Below, in pieces: positions 53,406 through 62,718 of a DNA stretch of 64,000 nucleotides. Each line of letters begins with the position of its first letter. Within the stretch, counting starts at the first letter, position 1. Below the pieces are notes generated by a model. The model ran no database searches. It saw only the letters and a program-made list of their open reading frames with translations, and had not been told where the DNA came from. Location: positions 23,885,770 through 23,949,769 of the forward strand of contig OU862923.1 in NCBI GenBank assembly GCA_917880885.1, in the 5' to 3' direction. A program made the position numbers and the translations under genes. The stretch is from Limnephilus marmoratus. Taxonomy: Eukaryota > Arthropoda > Insecta > Trichoptera > Limnephilidae.

Positions 53406-54175
53406 TTTTTTTTTTATATTAACTCCACACAGGAAGCCTTGACGAAAATAATTTCCCTCAGGGTCTAAGTCATCTGAGATGCTATGTGGAGGGTCTATTT
53501 GAGGAAAGGAAGGAATTTACATTGGTCTTGAAGAGACCCATGTTTTAGGAAGGAGGAAACACAGAGGCCGGCAAATCATTCCACAGCCGAGCTGTTGAAC
53601 ACAAGATCGAGTCGAAGAAGCGACCTTTTCTCATGTGACAAATGTCAACCGTGTGCACATGATGGGCACGCGTTTGGCGTGTTTCCCGACTATGCACCGG
53701 TGCCGAAGGGATCAATGACGCTAATTCCTCAGAGCATCTTCCATTGTAATACCGGTAGTACAAGGATAGCAATCCCACGCGACGCCTGTGCTCTAAAGAT
53801 TGCAATCCGTTTTTTAAGATGGGAGAATCTATCAAACGGACCACCCGTTTCTGCAGAGAGTCGAGGGTATTTTTCAGGTATTTTGGAGCTCCAGACCAGA
53901 GGTGGCTGCCAAATTCAACCGTGGGGCGCACTTGTGATTTGTACAGGGTTAGTAGTTGTGTACTATTAAAATATCTGCGGGCCCTGTGCAGTGCGCCCAG
54001 TTTTCGGGGGGCTAAATTTACTCTGGCTTCGATGGAGCCCCCATATCTGAGCTGGTCACTTAGAGTTACACCAATTGTAACTCAACAATTGTTTCTGAGC
54101 TCTACCCTCATCGAGCCCGTCGCCTCTTCTCGTTTCCAAGAGCCACAGCAAACAGCTCTGCAGTTACCTATTAGT
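53406..54175 (-). pseudogene. Jockey-type LINE, RT C-terminus plus SINE1-like 3' end
   Basis: The minus frame is open from about 54073 to 53545: VTIGVTLSDQLRYGGSIEAR, KLGALHRARRYFNSTQLLTL, VRPTVEFGSHLWSGAPKYL, ARLWNDLPASVFPPS. The frame start at 53931 is a GTG inside this longer frame. After a TAA the same frame continues with the expected NMGLFKTNVNSFLSSN, then runs into a tail that matches the last ~105 nt of SINE1 (CCTTCCTTTCC, CCTCCACATAGCATC, hairpin remnant, GTGTGGAGTTAATATAAAAA) and ends in an A/T run at 53406. It therefore looks like the LINE whose 3' end SINE1 carries. It is inactive and 5'-truncated. Confidence 0.8.
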
Positions 54176-54570
54176 TAAAGTAATAGTTAAGCTCTGCAGT
54201 AATAGTCAACCTTCTAATACCCAAAAATGTATTGTTATAATAAAAAAACACGTGATTACAGCCTAGAGTTATTTTAATCATTACATTGGTAACTATTGCA
54301 CAGTGTAATACAGAGGTATCTCAAAAGAGCTCGTACGTAGTCTGTACATAAGCAAGAGGAAAAATTCTTGTAGCCAGCCATTCGAATGATGTCAGAGGAC
54401 TTTAAATTGACAGCAAGGAGCCGAGTGATTCAAAGACCTGGGTTGTCTCATCGCGGAATAAATTTCTACAAGCAACATTTTTGAGATGCATTAATTTTAC
54501 ACTTAGAATTAGACTATGATTGACTATACTATGAGTGACAGAAAAAATGTTGATCTTTTATTTTTGTATA
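54176..54570. other. No gene seen
   Basis: Unremarkable sequence between two LINE fragments. Confidence 0.4.
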
Positions 54571-54910
54571 CTAACTAACTAACCATCACGCCGTTTCCCC
54601 GCAGGAGTAGGCAGAGAGGACGGACCGCCAAACAACTCGGTCTTGGCACACACTCTTTACCTCATTCACATTCATACATCGTACACACTCTTCTATTATT
54701 CTGACTCAAGTATCTGATTCTCTTGATCGTGCCATGTCTTCCTCGGGCGTCCCCGACTTCTTCGACCATTCACATTTGCGTCATATATTTTTCTCACACT
54801 ACTTTCTTTGTTCATTCGCTCTACATGTCCAAACCATCTGAGGATCCCTTTCTTAATCTTACTCATTACGCTTACATCTGCCTTGCATTCTTTACGGATC
54901 TCCACATTTA
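54571..54910 (-). pseudogene. LINE with GTTA tail, RT 3' part, copy 4
   Basis: Minus strand: EIRKECKADVSVMSKIKKG, LRWFGHVERMNKESSVR, NGRRSRGRPRKTWHDQEN. A deletion removes part of the SGHVKSQNNRR region and shifts frame. The tail is TTAGTTAGT on the minus strand near 54571-54582. Very similar to 44293-44955. Confidence 0.8.
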
Positions 54911-54939
54911 CACACGTATTTTTTCATATAAAACTAGCT

Positions 54940-55682
54940 GATCCAGCAAACGTCGTTCTGCCAGATTAATTATTTCTAGTGAATATTTTGGTTGTTAAAT
55001 AAAAAAATAACGAATGTATTGTAAGTGTGTGGGGATGGGATCTATGACAGAAAGAGGAATGGAGCGCTGTAGACGATGACCGCCGACAAAAACAAAAAAA
55101 ACACCATCTCAAGAAGGAAAATGAAAAGAAGAAAATCAATATGAATTTCGAAGAGCAATTGAGTGTACGATATTTTTTGTCAGTCCGTCTTTAGCCAACA
55201 CAAATAATCTCGTTGGTTTGCCCACGCGAGAACATGATGCCGAATGAAATATCAAAATGACGCGACGCTTCTCAAGAATATCTTGCGCATGTGTAGATGT
55301 TCGATGAGGCGGAAGTAGCGCCATCTGTCATTTAACAGTTAATTTCAAATAATTTCGTTCTGTTTGAAATACGAAAGACGGTTAAATTTTTTCACATGAA
55401 AACTAAAATCGCGATTAAAAAATGGGAGAGTGGAAGTGGGAGGGTTAAATTTGTTAATTTTTGTTAAATTATAGGTATTTTTTGATGCTAAATAATAAAA
55501 AAATCAAAAAAAAAAATCTGGATAGGGACACCCTAATCACCTAACGGTATGAAATAAACTTTAAAACCTATTGTCATATCTACCAAATATAAATTAAAAA
55601 TTTCATAAAAAATCGGTCAAGCCGTTTCGGAGGAGTGCGACCATAAACACCGTTACACGAGATTTTTATATATAAGAGATTA
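54940..55682. repeat. Interspersed element with TATATA ends
   Basis: Begins AACTAGCTGATCCAGCAAAC and ends with GGTCAAGCCGTTTCGGAGGA, CGAGATTTTTATATATAAGA. Both end strings are typical of a widespread insect repeat type of debated class (often filed with Helitrons). A minus ORF at 55136-55324 (ALLPPHRTSTHAQDILEKRR) may be a remnant of coding sequence; I could not identify it. Confidence 0.5.
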
Positions 55683-55758
55683 TAAATGATCATTTAGATA
55701 GCCTTTGATATATTAATTTTGATTCACCTTTTTTTTTATTATTAAGTTAAAAGAAATA

Positions 55759-56149
55759 CAGGGTGTCCGGGGGTAAAGTGCATTAACTTCGGGAGGTGAT
55801 TCTACGTGATATTATAAGTAAAAAAGATAAGTAACTTTTTTCGAAATTCCAACATTTAGAGGTAGTTTTGTGGTAAAAAGATAAAATTAGACCGGCGTGC
55901 GCGGCCAGCTTTATTATTTTCCGCTGTTACGATACGGGCCAATCACCACCATACAACGTTGCCACGATCGTGCCCGGCAGGCTCCCGGCAAGTAAGATCG
56001 AACCTCACACTAAGGATTTTTAGTAGGTAGATCTTTTTGTATGGGAAAAAAAATTAAGGAATTTCGAAAAAAGTTGTCAATCTTTTTTACTCCTACCATC
56101 ATGTAGAATTACCTCCCGAAGTTAATGCACTTTACCCCCGGACACCCTG
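55759..56149. mobile_element. MITE T, copy 3
   Basis: 391 bp flanked by TA; ends CAGGGTGTCCGGGGGTAAAG and its inverse. Close to the copy at 47806-48188, including CGCGGCCAGCTTTATTATT and CGATCGTGCCCGGCAGGCTC. Non-autonomous. Confidence 0.9.
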
Positions 56150-57170
56150 TATAATATTTCGCTTTGTTAACTTAAGTACAGAGCATAATATGTAGTACAG
56201 GTGAAGTAGCAATATTTTTACCTTCATGTTCTTTACATTAGGTCAATTACCTTGCATGTATTATTGAGATAATTACACTATGGTCACAGGCTACAATTCA
56301 ATTATAAATTGATCACAAACCATTGGTAACTTTTTTGTTAATTTTGCTGATATCTTTAATATGCATATACTGAAGTACACGGCTGTTAAATTAAACAAGT
56401 TAGCAGAACATTTTAACTAGGTCACTGCAAAGCAGGTTTTTTGTTTCTTCTTGGCTGTCGTAAACTTTATACTAATATAAATTATTTTTCATTTTTTTTC
56501 TTTACTTATTTAATCTTATAACTTTTCATGTCTTTCTCCCTTTCATAATGTGGGTACTATGTCTGTTAAAAAAATAACATTATATGTAAATGACACTTAT
56601 GCCGTTAATTCTAAATAAATTTAAAAAAACAATTTTCGCTTCTTAAATACTTAATCACAAAATCACTTTGTGGCATCATTTTAATAAAATTTTGACGAAG
56701 AAACCTTTGTAATAAAAAAAGAAATATGTAATAAAGATATTCTTAATAATAAATAACACCTTCCTCCCATACACAGTACAAAGAGTACATCTTTAAGTAA
56801 AAAAAATACAAATTTACACATAATTATTGCTCTGATATCAATTATGTTCACATTTTGTGTAAATAAATTACCAATAAAAAAATGTGTACATATTACGTAA
56901 AATAAATGTTGTTAAAATAAGTGTGAATAATTTTCGGCTTATAATGACAGAAGTAGGCATGAGGTAAAGAATTTAAACAGGTCGCAATAGTATTCATAAC
57001 CTGGGAATTTTTGTTTTCCTTTATAAACAAAATTTAAATGCGGATCTTGGAGAGGCCTGGCTTAAATGAAGTAGGGAAGATATTACATATGGGACAAGCA
57101 AGAGATTAATAGATTTTTTATTATATTATGACTTTATAATCAGACATGTGTTACTGACTTCCTTATGAGT
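56150..57170. other. About 1 kb of AT-rich DNA, no gene
   Basis: No ORF of note and no shared repeat. Confidence 0.45.
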
Positions 57171-57177
57171 CAGATTA

Positions 57178-57480
57178 CTAACTACTAACTACTCGGCTAA
57201 GGGTACGAACAAAAACACAGCTGGTTTCGGTTTTCAGATTAACGGCGCTCGGTGCCCGGTTCCACCGGCAGCAGTTGACGCCAGTGCCGTAAATAGGGCG
57301 GTGCCACCGGTGCCCAGGCACAGGGCGTAGACTCTGGGGGGCGCAAGAATGGCGTATAATAGGCGAAGGGTCCACTTAAATAGGGCGCAGTTATAGAAGC
57401 TCGCACAGGGTGCAGAAAAGGCTATTTACAGCACTGGTTGACGCTGAGGTGTGGACAAACAGAACGCAGATAAAACCTGC
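57178..57480. other. GC-rich island, nature unknown
   Basis: Contains GGTGCCCGGTTCCACCGGCA and GGTGCCACCGGTGCCCAGGC, imperfect inverted copies of each other, plus repeated GGGCG words. The minus ORF 57178-57375 has no known motif. It could be a promoter, an old retrocopy or a repeat with no second copy here. Confidence 0.3.
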
Positions 57481-58130
57481 GCTACCTGCGCGGTAGCCTG
57501 ACAGCAGATGTCAATTTTTTATGAAATGTCGAGTTCGATAGACGACGATTTTTACTCTTGGAGAATCCTTTCTTGAAATTAAGGAATAAAATAATTGGTA
57601 TTTGGTAATTGGTATCTTTAAATGTGAAAATAACCTCAGGAGAATATGATAATATGTAAATGTCTAGGGTTATTTTGAAATGTTATCCTATTGATTTCTT
57701 TCCAGCACTTGTCAACAACATTTCGGTTGCTATGTTGTGTGTTTCTTTTAGCCCAAATTGGCGATTTATTGAAAACAGCGGCAATTAATAGGTCGCTATG
57801 TTTGATATCACATTCTCTTCAAATAAGCTTCACCATTATTGCCATGTCTCAAAAATATGTTTGATATCACATTCTCTTCAAAATGTTTCAAGGATAAAAA
57901 AATTCTAAACTGAAGTTTGTACTACATTCCTGATTTCAGGATTTCTCCGTGTTATTCCTACTAAAAATCGTATCTTACTAAAAAAGTACACACTTTTGTT
58001 AATTAATGACATGTTCGACACGGTTTTTTTAAATAAACATGTAGGTGACTATAGAGGACATCAAATCATCGGAGGATTCTAAATCCATGAAAACATGGCA
58101 AAAACCAAGCACTTGGCAACATTGAGTTTC
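57481..58130. other. No gene seen; short direct repeat
   Basis: A 27-nt direct repeat (TATGTTTGATATCACATTCT onward) occurs at 57797-57823 and 57856-57882, 59 bp apart. Confidence 0.5.
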
Positions 58131-58330
58131 ACTGACTGGCGTCACCGGCGAGCAGGAATTAAGAATTCATCCCGGTAAAGCTTATCGGCGCCACCTCGCG
58201 CGGACATAAATCTGAACCTGCCTTCACTATGTTCGGCGTGATACGTTGACATACAAATATTCTTGTCGGCACGCCTGCGCCAGTCGGCCGCTCATGCGCC
58301 GACTAATCAGAAAACCGAAACCCACTTTGT
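58131..58330. other. CpG-rich stretch, possible regulatory DNA
   Basis: Contains CGGCGCCACCTCGCGCGGAC and CAGTCGGCCGCTCATGCGCC. Not similar to any repeat here and not in an open frame. It may be a promoter-like island of a flanking gene. Confidence 0.25.
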
Positions 58331-59430
58331 TTTTGTTCGTGGACTAATGTCCAGTAATTCCATCTGAAAGCCGGATAAAATAGGCGGTAGCTTCGTTAAG
58401 AACGGGTGGGAAAAACAAGTATTTGTACTGGCGACTTTTGCTAGTGTAAAGAGGTGTACTGCATAAGTGCTTGCTATTCAGAATAGTAATTCTTATAATG
58501 CCTACAATATAAGAACTTCAAGAAGAAGAAGATACAAATACAATAATAATATACAGTACACTAATAATACAGAAATAACACAATACAATTTTTAACTCTT
58601 CCTTTTCTTCCCAAATGTAGATTCCACCGTGTTCTACCTGAAATCCAATACTGTCTAACGTCTCTTATAACCTTCTGCGTATTTCTCGCGATTTGAACCC
58701 TTAATTTTGAGAAAGGGGTCAGTCGGTACCCAGAGAAAGGCAAAACACGTTCGGGATATAAGTTTCACAATCCAGAACTATCGCCCAAGTGTCGACCTGG
58801 CAAATTGTAGAATTTTATCCTATCCGACAAGTGAGAGAGGGTATGAAATTGCTTGAAATCTACTACCCACTATTTCTCAGGCATTATGTTATGAAGAAAA
58901 CTGTGCGTAGTAAATTTGTTATATTTTATACCAACATCTGAGAGCACAATAATACATAAAGACTTGGATATTTTTGTCAGGTCTCAGAATAAAACCTTGG
59001 AAATTTGGTTTGTAAACTCTGTATGAATATTTCGTTGAAATGTTTATACAGAGTTCATTAATCTATCACCATTTTATTACAATACAAAATTCCTACTATA
59101 CGTTAGTGGAAAAAATACATCAATTCGGAAATTTGAAATGCCGTAAAGGACAAAATGTTAATTGTTCAGCAGAGCAGAAATTATCATAATCTCCTGTTTT
59201 GTAGACCTATAATTATGGTTTTTTTAAATTATAATGGAACAGATCTTTCAGAGTATTTAAATTTTTTTGTATGTTTTTAATAATAGAATTTAATTTAATT
59301 TTAATTTTTCCGAAAAAAACTTCTTGAAATGCACATTGTAAAGGACACACTTTTTTTTTAAAGCGGAGACGGTTTACCATTAGTTCCCTGGAGTACTTAG
59401 GCCATGAACCCATTGTACTTTATCCCATTT
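58331..59430. other. About 1.1 kb without recognised genes
   Basis: AT-rich. The minus ORFs at 58561-58743 and 59213-59413 show no known motif. Confidence 0.35.
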
Positions 59431-59875
59431 TACCTCAATCCTTTAACAAAAACCCAGTCCCAAAGTTCACCAGAGTTGTCATTGGATATGTGGCTAGGTC
59501 TTCTGGTTCTACAACATGTCTCCCCAGGTATCTGAGCCTAGTTCCCACCAGGGCAGGACATTGGCACCATAAGTGAATTGGAGTCTCTTCATCCTCTTCA
59601 CATTTTCTACATCTATTGGTGACTTCCACTCCCAACAGCTGCATGTTTCTCCTGAGATGGCAGTGTCCCGTTAGTAGGCCTACCAATTCCCTCAGCGAGT
59701 TTCTGTCCATATCGAGTAGTCTCCTGGTCCGTCTGGGTTCGGGTCCATTTATGAGTACTTTGGATTGTGTCATTCCAGGTGCCCTCTCCCATTCCTTCCA
59801 GTGCTGGGATTTGACCCACCTCTCGATATGCAATTTGGTGTGGCAAGCTGCTACTCAAATTTTGCACACTTGATT
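59431..59875 (-). pseudogene. Non-LTR ORF2 C-terminal (post-RNase H) fragment
   Basis: Minus frame 59435-59833: HIERWVKSQHWKEWERAPGM, SLRELVGLLTGHCHLRRNM, then zinc-knuckle-like CRKCEEDEETPIHLWCQC (CX2C...HX4C) and ALVGTRLRYLGRHV. This is the conserved tail found after RNase H in LINEs that carry that domain. The reading frame shifts at about 59830 (NLSSSLPHQIAYREVGQI in another frame). RT and RNase H cores are absent. Confidence 0.75.
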
Positions 59876-59957
59876 TTTATTTTCGGTCAGTTGCTGAGTT
59901 GGCATCGCGTTTGGGTCCCACCCGGACGTCGGGTGTTTAATTTCTCTGCTAACAAAG

Positions 59958-60182
59958 TGTGAGAGAGGTTTTTGGGGTGGTACACCTGTTTCCGTCAATG
60001 CAAGAGTGAGACAGGTGATCTCACTATAAAAGGAGTTGCAGACATCTCCTCGCCCTCTTTTCCTACCGCCAGCACATTAGATAGGACGTTACTCTAGCCG
60101 CAAGTACAATAAATATCCATCTCGCCAATTCGCGTATCATTACTAAATAACCTAAGCCTACACTCCGAGTCTGTATATAACA
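59958..60182 (+). repeat. LTR of a Ty3/Gypsy-like element (5' LTR)
   Basis: Starts TGTGAGAGAGG and ends TATAACA at 60182, followed by G and TGGCGCAGCC, a TGG-type primer-binding site. It has a TATAAAA box (60025-60031) and AATAAA (~60107). The 5' boundary is uncertain (an alternative start TGTTTAATTT at 59930). The downstream leader and gag start support a 5' LTR. No 3' LTR in the window. Confidence 0.55.
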
Positions 60183-60662
60183 GTGGCGCAGCCTACGGAA
60201 CACGATTCTGCACAATACAGCAGCTCGCGAAAGAATCGACGCGCAAAAAAATTTGGCACGAAAATTTGGCAGAAAAATACGCGGTAACATATTATTTTCG
60301 GGTCGGTAAGAAAGGCCGGACCGAAATTAATCCAACACTTCACTGCAAGGAGTGAAGTAGAAGAAGACACTGGAGCCAGCCAGCTTTTCGAAAGGGGGAA
60401 GCACGGGAGGTCCAGCGTCAAGTGGCAGCATCTCTGAGGGTCAAGGATCGGGGATCCAGGTCGCAGGAGAGATCTGGGGCAGCCATCAGTAGCGGTGTTA
60501 CTGTGTTACGGGTCTGGAAGGAGCCATCAAGTCACAGGGTCAAGGAGCAGTTTCCAGAGCAGGGTCCAGGGAGCAGACTGCAGAAGAAGAAACCTCATTG
60601 GGAAGTTTTTGTTTTTTCTGTTTTCTTTCTCTCTATTTGTGTACCTTCTGGGCATTGGAAAC

Positions 60663-60791
60663 ATGGAGTCTCGAGGATTGGAGTCCTTCAGTTTGCGTGA
60701 CGGGAACTGGGAAAACTTCAAGGTCCGCCTCGAACAATTTCTCCTCGTGAATGATGATAAGTTTGCATCGGATGATAAGAAAATGCATTGA
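60663..60791 (+). pseudogene. Gypsy-like gag, first ~40 codons only
   Basis: The ATG opens MESRGLESFSLRDGNWENFK, VRLEQFLLVNDDKFASDD and stops at 60791. The NW..FK.RLEQFL pattern is that of Ty3/Gypsy gag N-termini. A 480-nt leader separates it from the LTR. After 60791 the sequence changes to a LINE ORF1 remnant, so the rest of the LTR element is gone. Overlapping ORFs at 60422-60791 in other frames are shadows. Confidence 0.6.
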
Positions 60792-60867
60792 AAGATGATT
60801 GTTTTTCCTTATTAGTTAATTTGTGCATTCCTAAAAAAGTAACAGATATTAGATTAAGATCACTTCA

Positions 60868-61970
60868 GTGAAAGACTCAAAAATAAAATTAACACTGGAA
60901 CAAAATATTGTATCACTGGAAGAAAAAATTCAACACGAACTAATTAGGCTACAAAAGAAGATCATAGAATTACAAGAAATTAATATTTAAAATAATCATC
61001 ACTACACACAGAAACTTGAAGAAATTCATCAAAATAACAAAAAATCATACGCAAGTGCGCTAAGTAACAATAAAAACTTCGTAGAAACTTCATATAATGC
61101 AGAACAGAAATAAGCCATTTTAATTACCTCAAAAAACACCTTGAAGGCCGAGGACATAAAAATAAAAATTCAAAAAAATATTAATTTAACAAAAATAAAA
61201 GTTGGAGTAAATGGAGTAAAAAAGATCGGAGAACAAAAATTAGTGATTTCTTGCCAAAAAAAAGAAGATGCAGAAAAATTAACCGAAGAGATAAATAAAG
61301 TAATTGGAAAAGAAGTATCGGCCGAAGAAATAAAAAAAGGAAACTGTGCTTAATGTTGAAAAGCCTGCAATGCCAATTGACTGAAGAAGAAATTATTGAC
61401 GGGATTGTACAACAAAATGAAGGATTAACCCTAGAAGACAAAAAAGACATTAAGCTTATCAAGGAATTAAAAAATAAGTACAATGAAGGAAAAGAAAACG
61501 ACACCACATTATCGAAACAACGGGAAAATTAAGGAAAAAACTTATAGAAAAAAATAAAATAAACATCAAATTCCAAAGAGTGTACGTCAACGACTGCAGC
61601 CCGATCACACAATGTTACCATTGCCTCAAGTTCGGCCACACAGCTCAAAGATGTCTCGCCAGGACGCAGCCTGCCATTTGCCCTCATTGCACTAAGGAAC
61701 ATATACTATCTAAATGTGAAAACAAAGAACAAACTCCAATCTGCAACAACTGCTGTGTCCAAAACAAAAGGTTTGATATGAACTATTCCACCGATCATAA
61801 AATGCCTTTACCGGCAAAAAATGATTCGAATTGCTAAAGAACGCATTGACTACGAATAAATATTGTAAATTTTCATTTCGATAGCATAAAATGCCTTTAC
61901 CGGCAAAAAATGATTCGAATTGCTAAAGAACGCATTGACTACGAATAAATATTGTAAATTTTCATTTCCT
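60868..61970 (+). pseudogene. Jockey-like LINE ORF1 with coiled coil and CCHC knuckles
   Basis: Translation with repairs reads a coiled-coil-like stretch (LEEKIQHELIRLQKKIIELQ), a stop near 60990, SYASALSNNKNFVETS, a stop near 61114, AILITSKNTLKAEDI and an RRM-like domain (LTKIKVGVNGVKKIGEQK, 61190-61260), a frameshift near 61341, then zinc knuckles CYHCLKFGHTAQRC, CPHCTKEHILSKC, CNNC...H in 61580-61837. The C-terminal IAKERIDYE matches the KKKIDY at the same place in the ORF1 at 45376-45975. An 89-bp tandem duplication disrupts its end. Not functional. Confidence 0.8.
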
Positions 61971-61976
61971 CAAACT
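61799..61976. repeat. 89-bp tandem duplication
   Basis: AAAATGCCTTTACCGGCAAA starts at 61799 and again at 61888; each unit runs to AATTTTCATTTC. It duplicates the ORF1 end and is nearly perfect, so it is recent or an assembly artefact. Confidence 0.9.
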
Positions 61977-61994
61977 CTTATCTATAAACTAACC

Positions 61995-62640
61995 ATGAAT
62001 GATTTTTTATGTAACGCGTTAGGTAAAAAAATATGTATTGAAGAAAACTTACATCACTCTATAAGAGATTTCTATTTTATATGCACTGAAAAAGGAATTA
62101 CTCAATTTCATAAAAATATTAAAAGCGTAAAAAATTTTTTTGAAAAATTAATAATGTCTTTAAAAGAAATAATTTTTTTTCCCGGGCTTGATTGGGTTTA
62201 CAAAGACCTACTCTACTGGCGAAACTAATTATTACTCCATACCAGGGTACCAGGTAACAATAATAAGTATAAACAAAAACTCTGATATTGGAATATCTAT
62301 TTCCAACCAGTATAATGTTCTCAATATTAATGAAGTATTTAATGATTACGATGTTAATATTTTAAATATAAAATTTAAAGACGTAAATAAATTATCGCAT
62401 TATATTGCTATTTATCCTACACATAAGTCTACAGTACAACAATTTATAGTAGAATCAAAAAACATTTTATTGAATTTTAGAAATATAAATAATATTTTTA
62501 TACGAGATATGCATTTAAATATTGTAAATGACTATGCTAGTAATGATAAAGATGTGATCAATCAATATATGATCAATAAAAACCGGAATATTCTTCAACA
62601 ATCTACACATTATAAAATCCGTAGGTATTTGTATTACTAA
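61995..62640 (+). pseudogene. Degenerate AP-endonuclease start of LINE ORF2 (first of two)
   Basis: Starts MNDFLCNALGKKICIEE, then QFHKNIKSVKNFFEKLIM, a frameshift near 62200, and YYSIPGYQVTIISINKN, HYIAIYPTHKSTVQQFIVES, NIFIRDMHLNIVND. Each segment aligns by eye with the ORF2 starting at 62719 (MDDFIANEL, FHINIRSMERNWDEL, IIAVYRTHGSNISSFINEF, VAGDFNINI). The catalytic E of SETF and the D of GDFN are lost. The segment stops before the C-terminal SDH-type motif. Confidence 0.65.
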
Positions 62641-62718
62641 CTCTATGTCACACTCTACTTTGAAAATACTCTATACAATATTTAAAAGAAATCAATATCA
62701 CATTAATATTTTTACTAA

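Noticed and set aside
55136..55324. Host gene exon (ALLPPHRTSTHAQDIL)
   Set aside because: Lies wholly inside an interspersed element with TATATA ends; more likely a transposon remnant.
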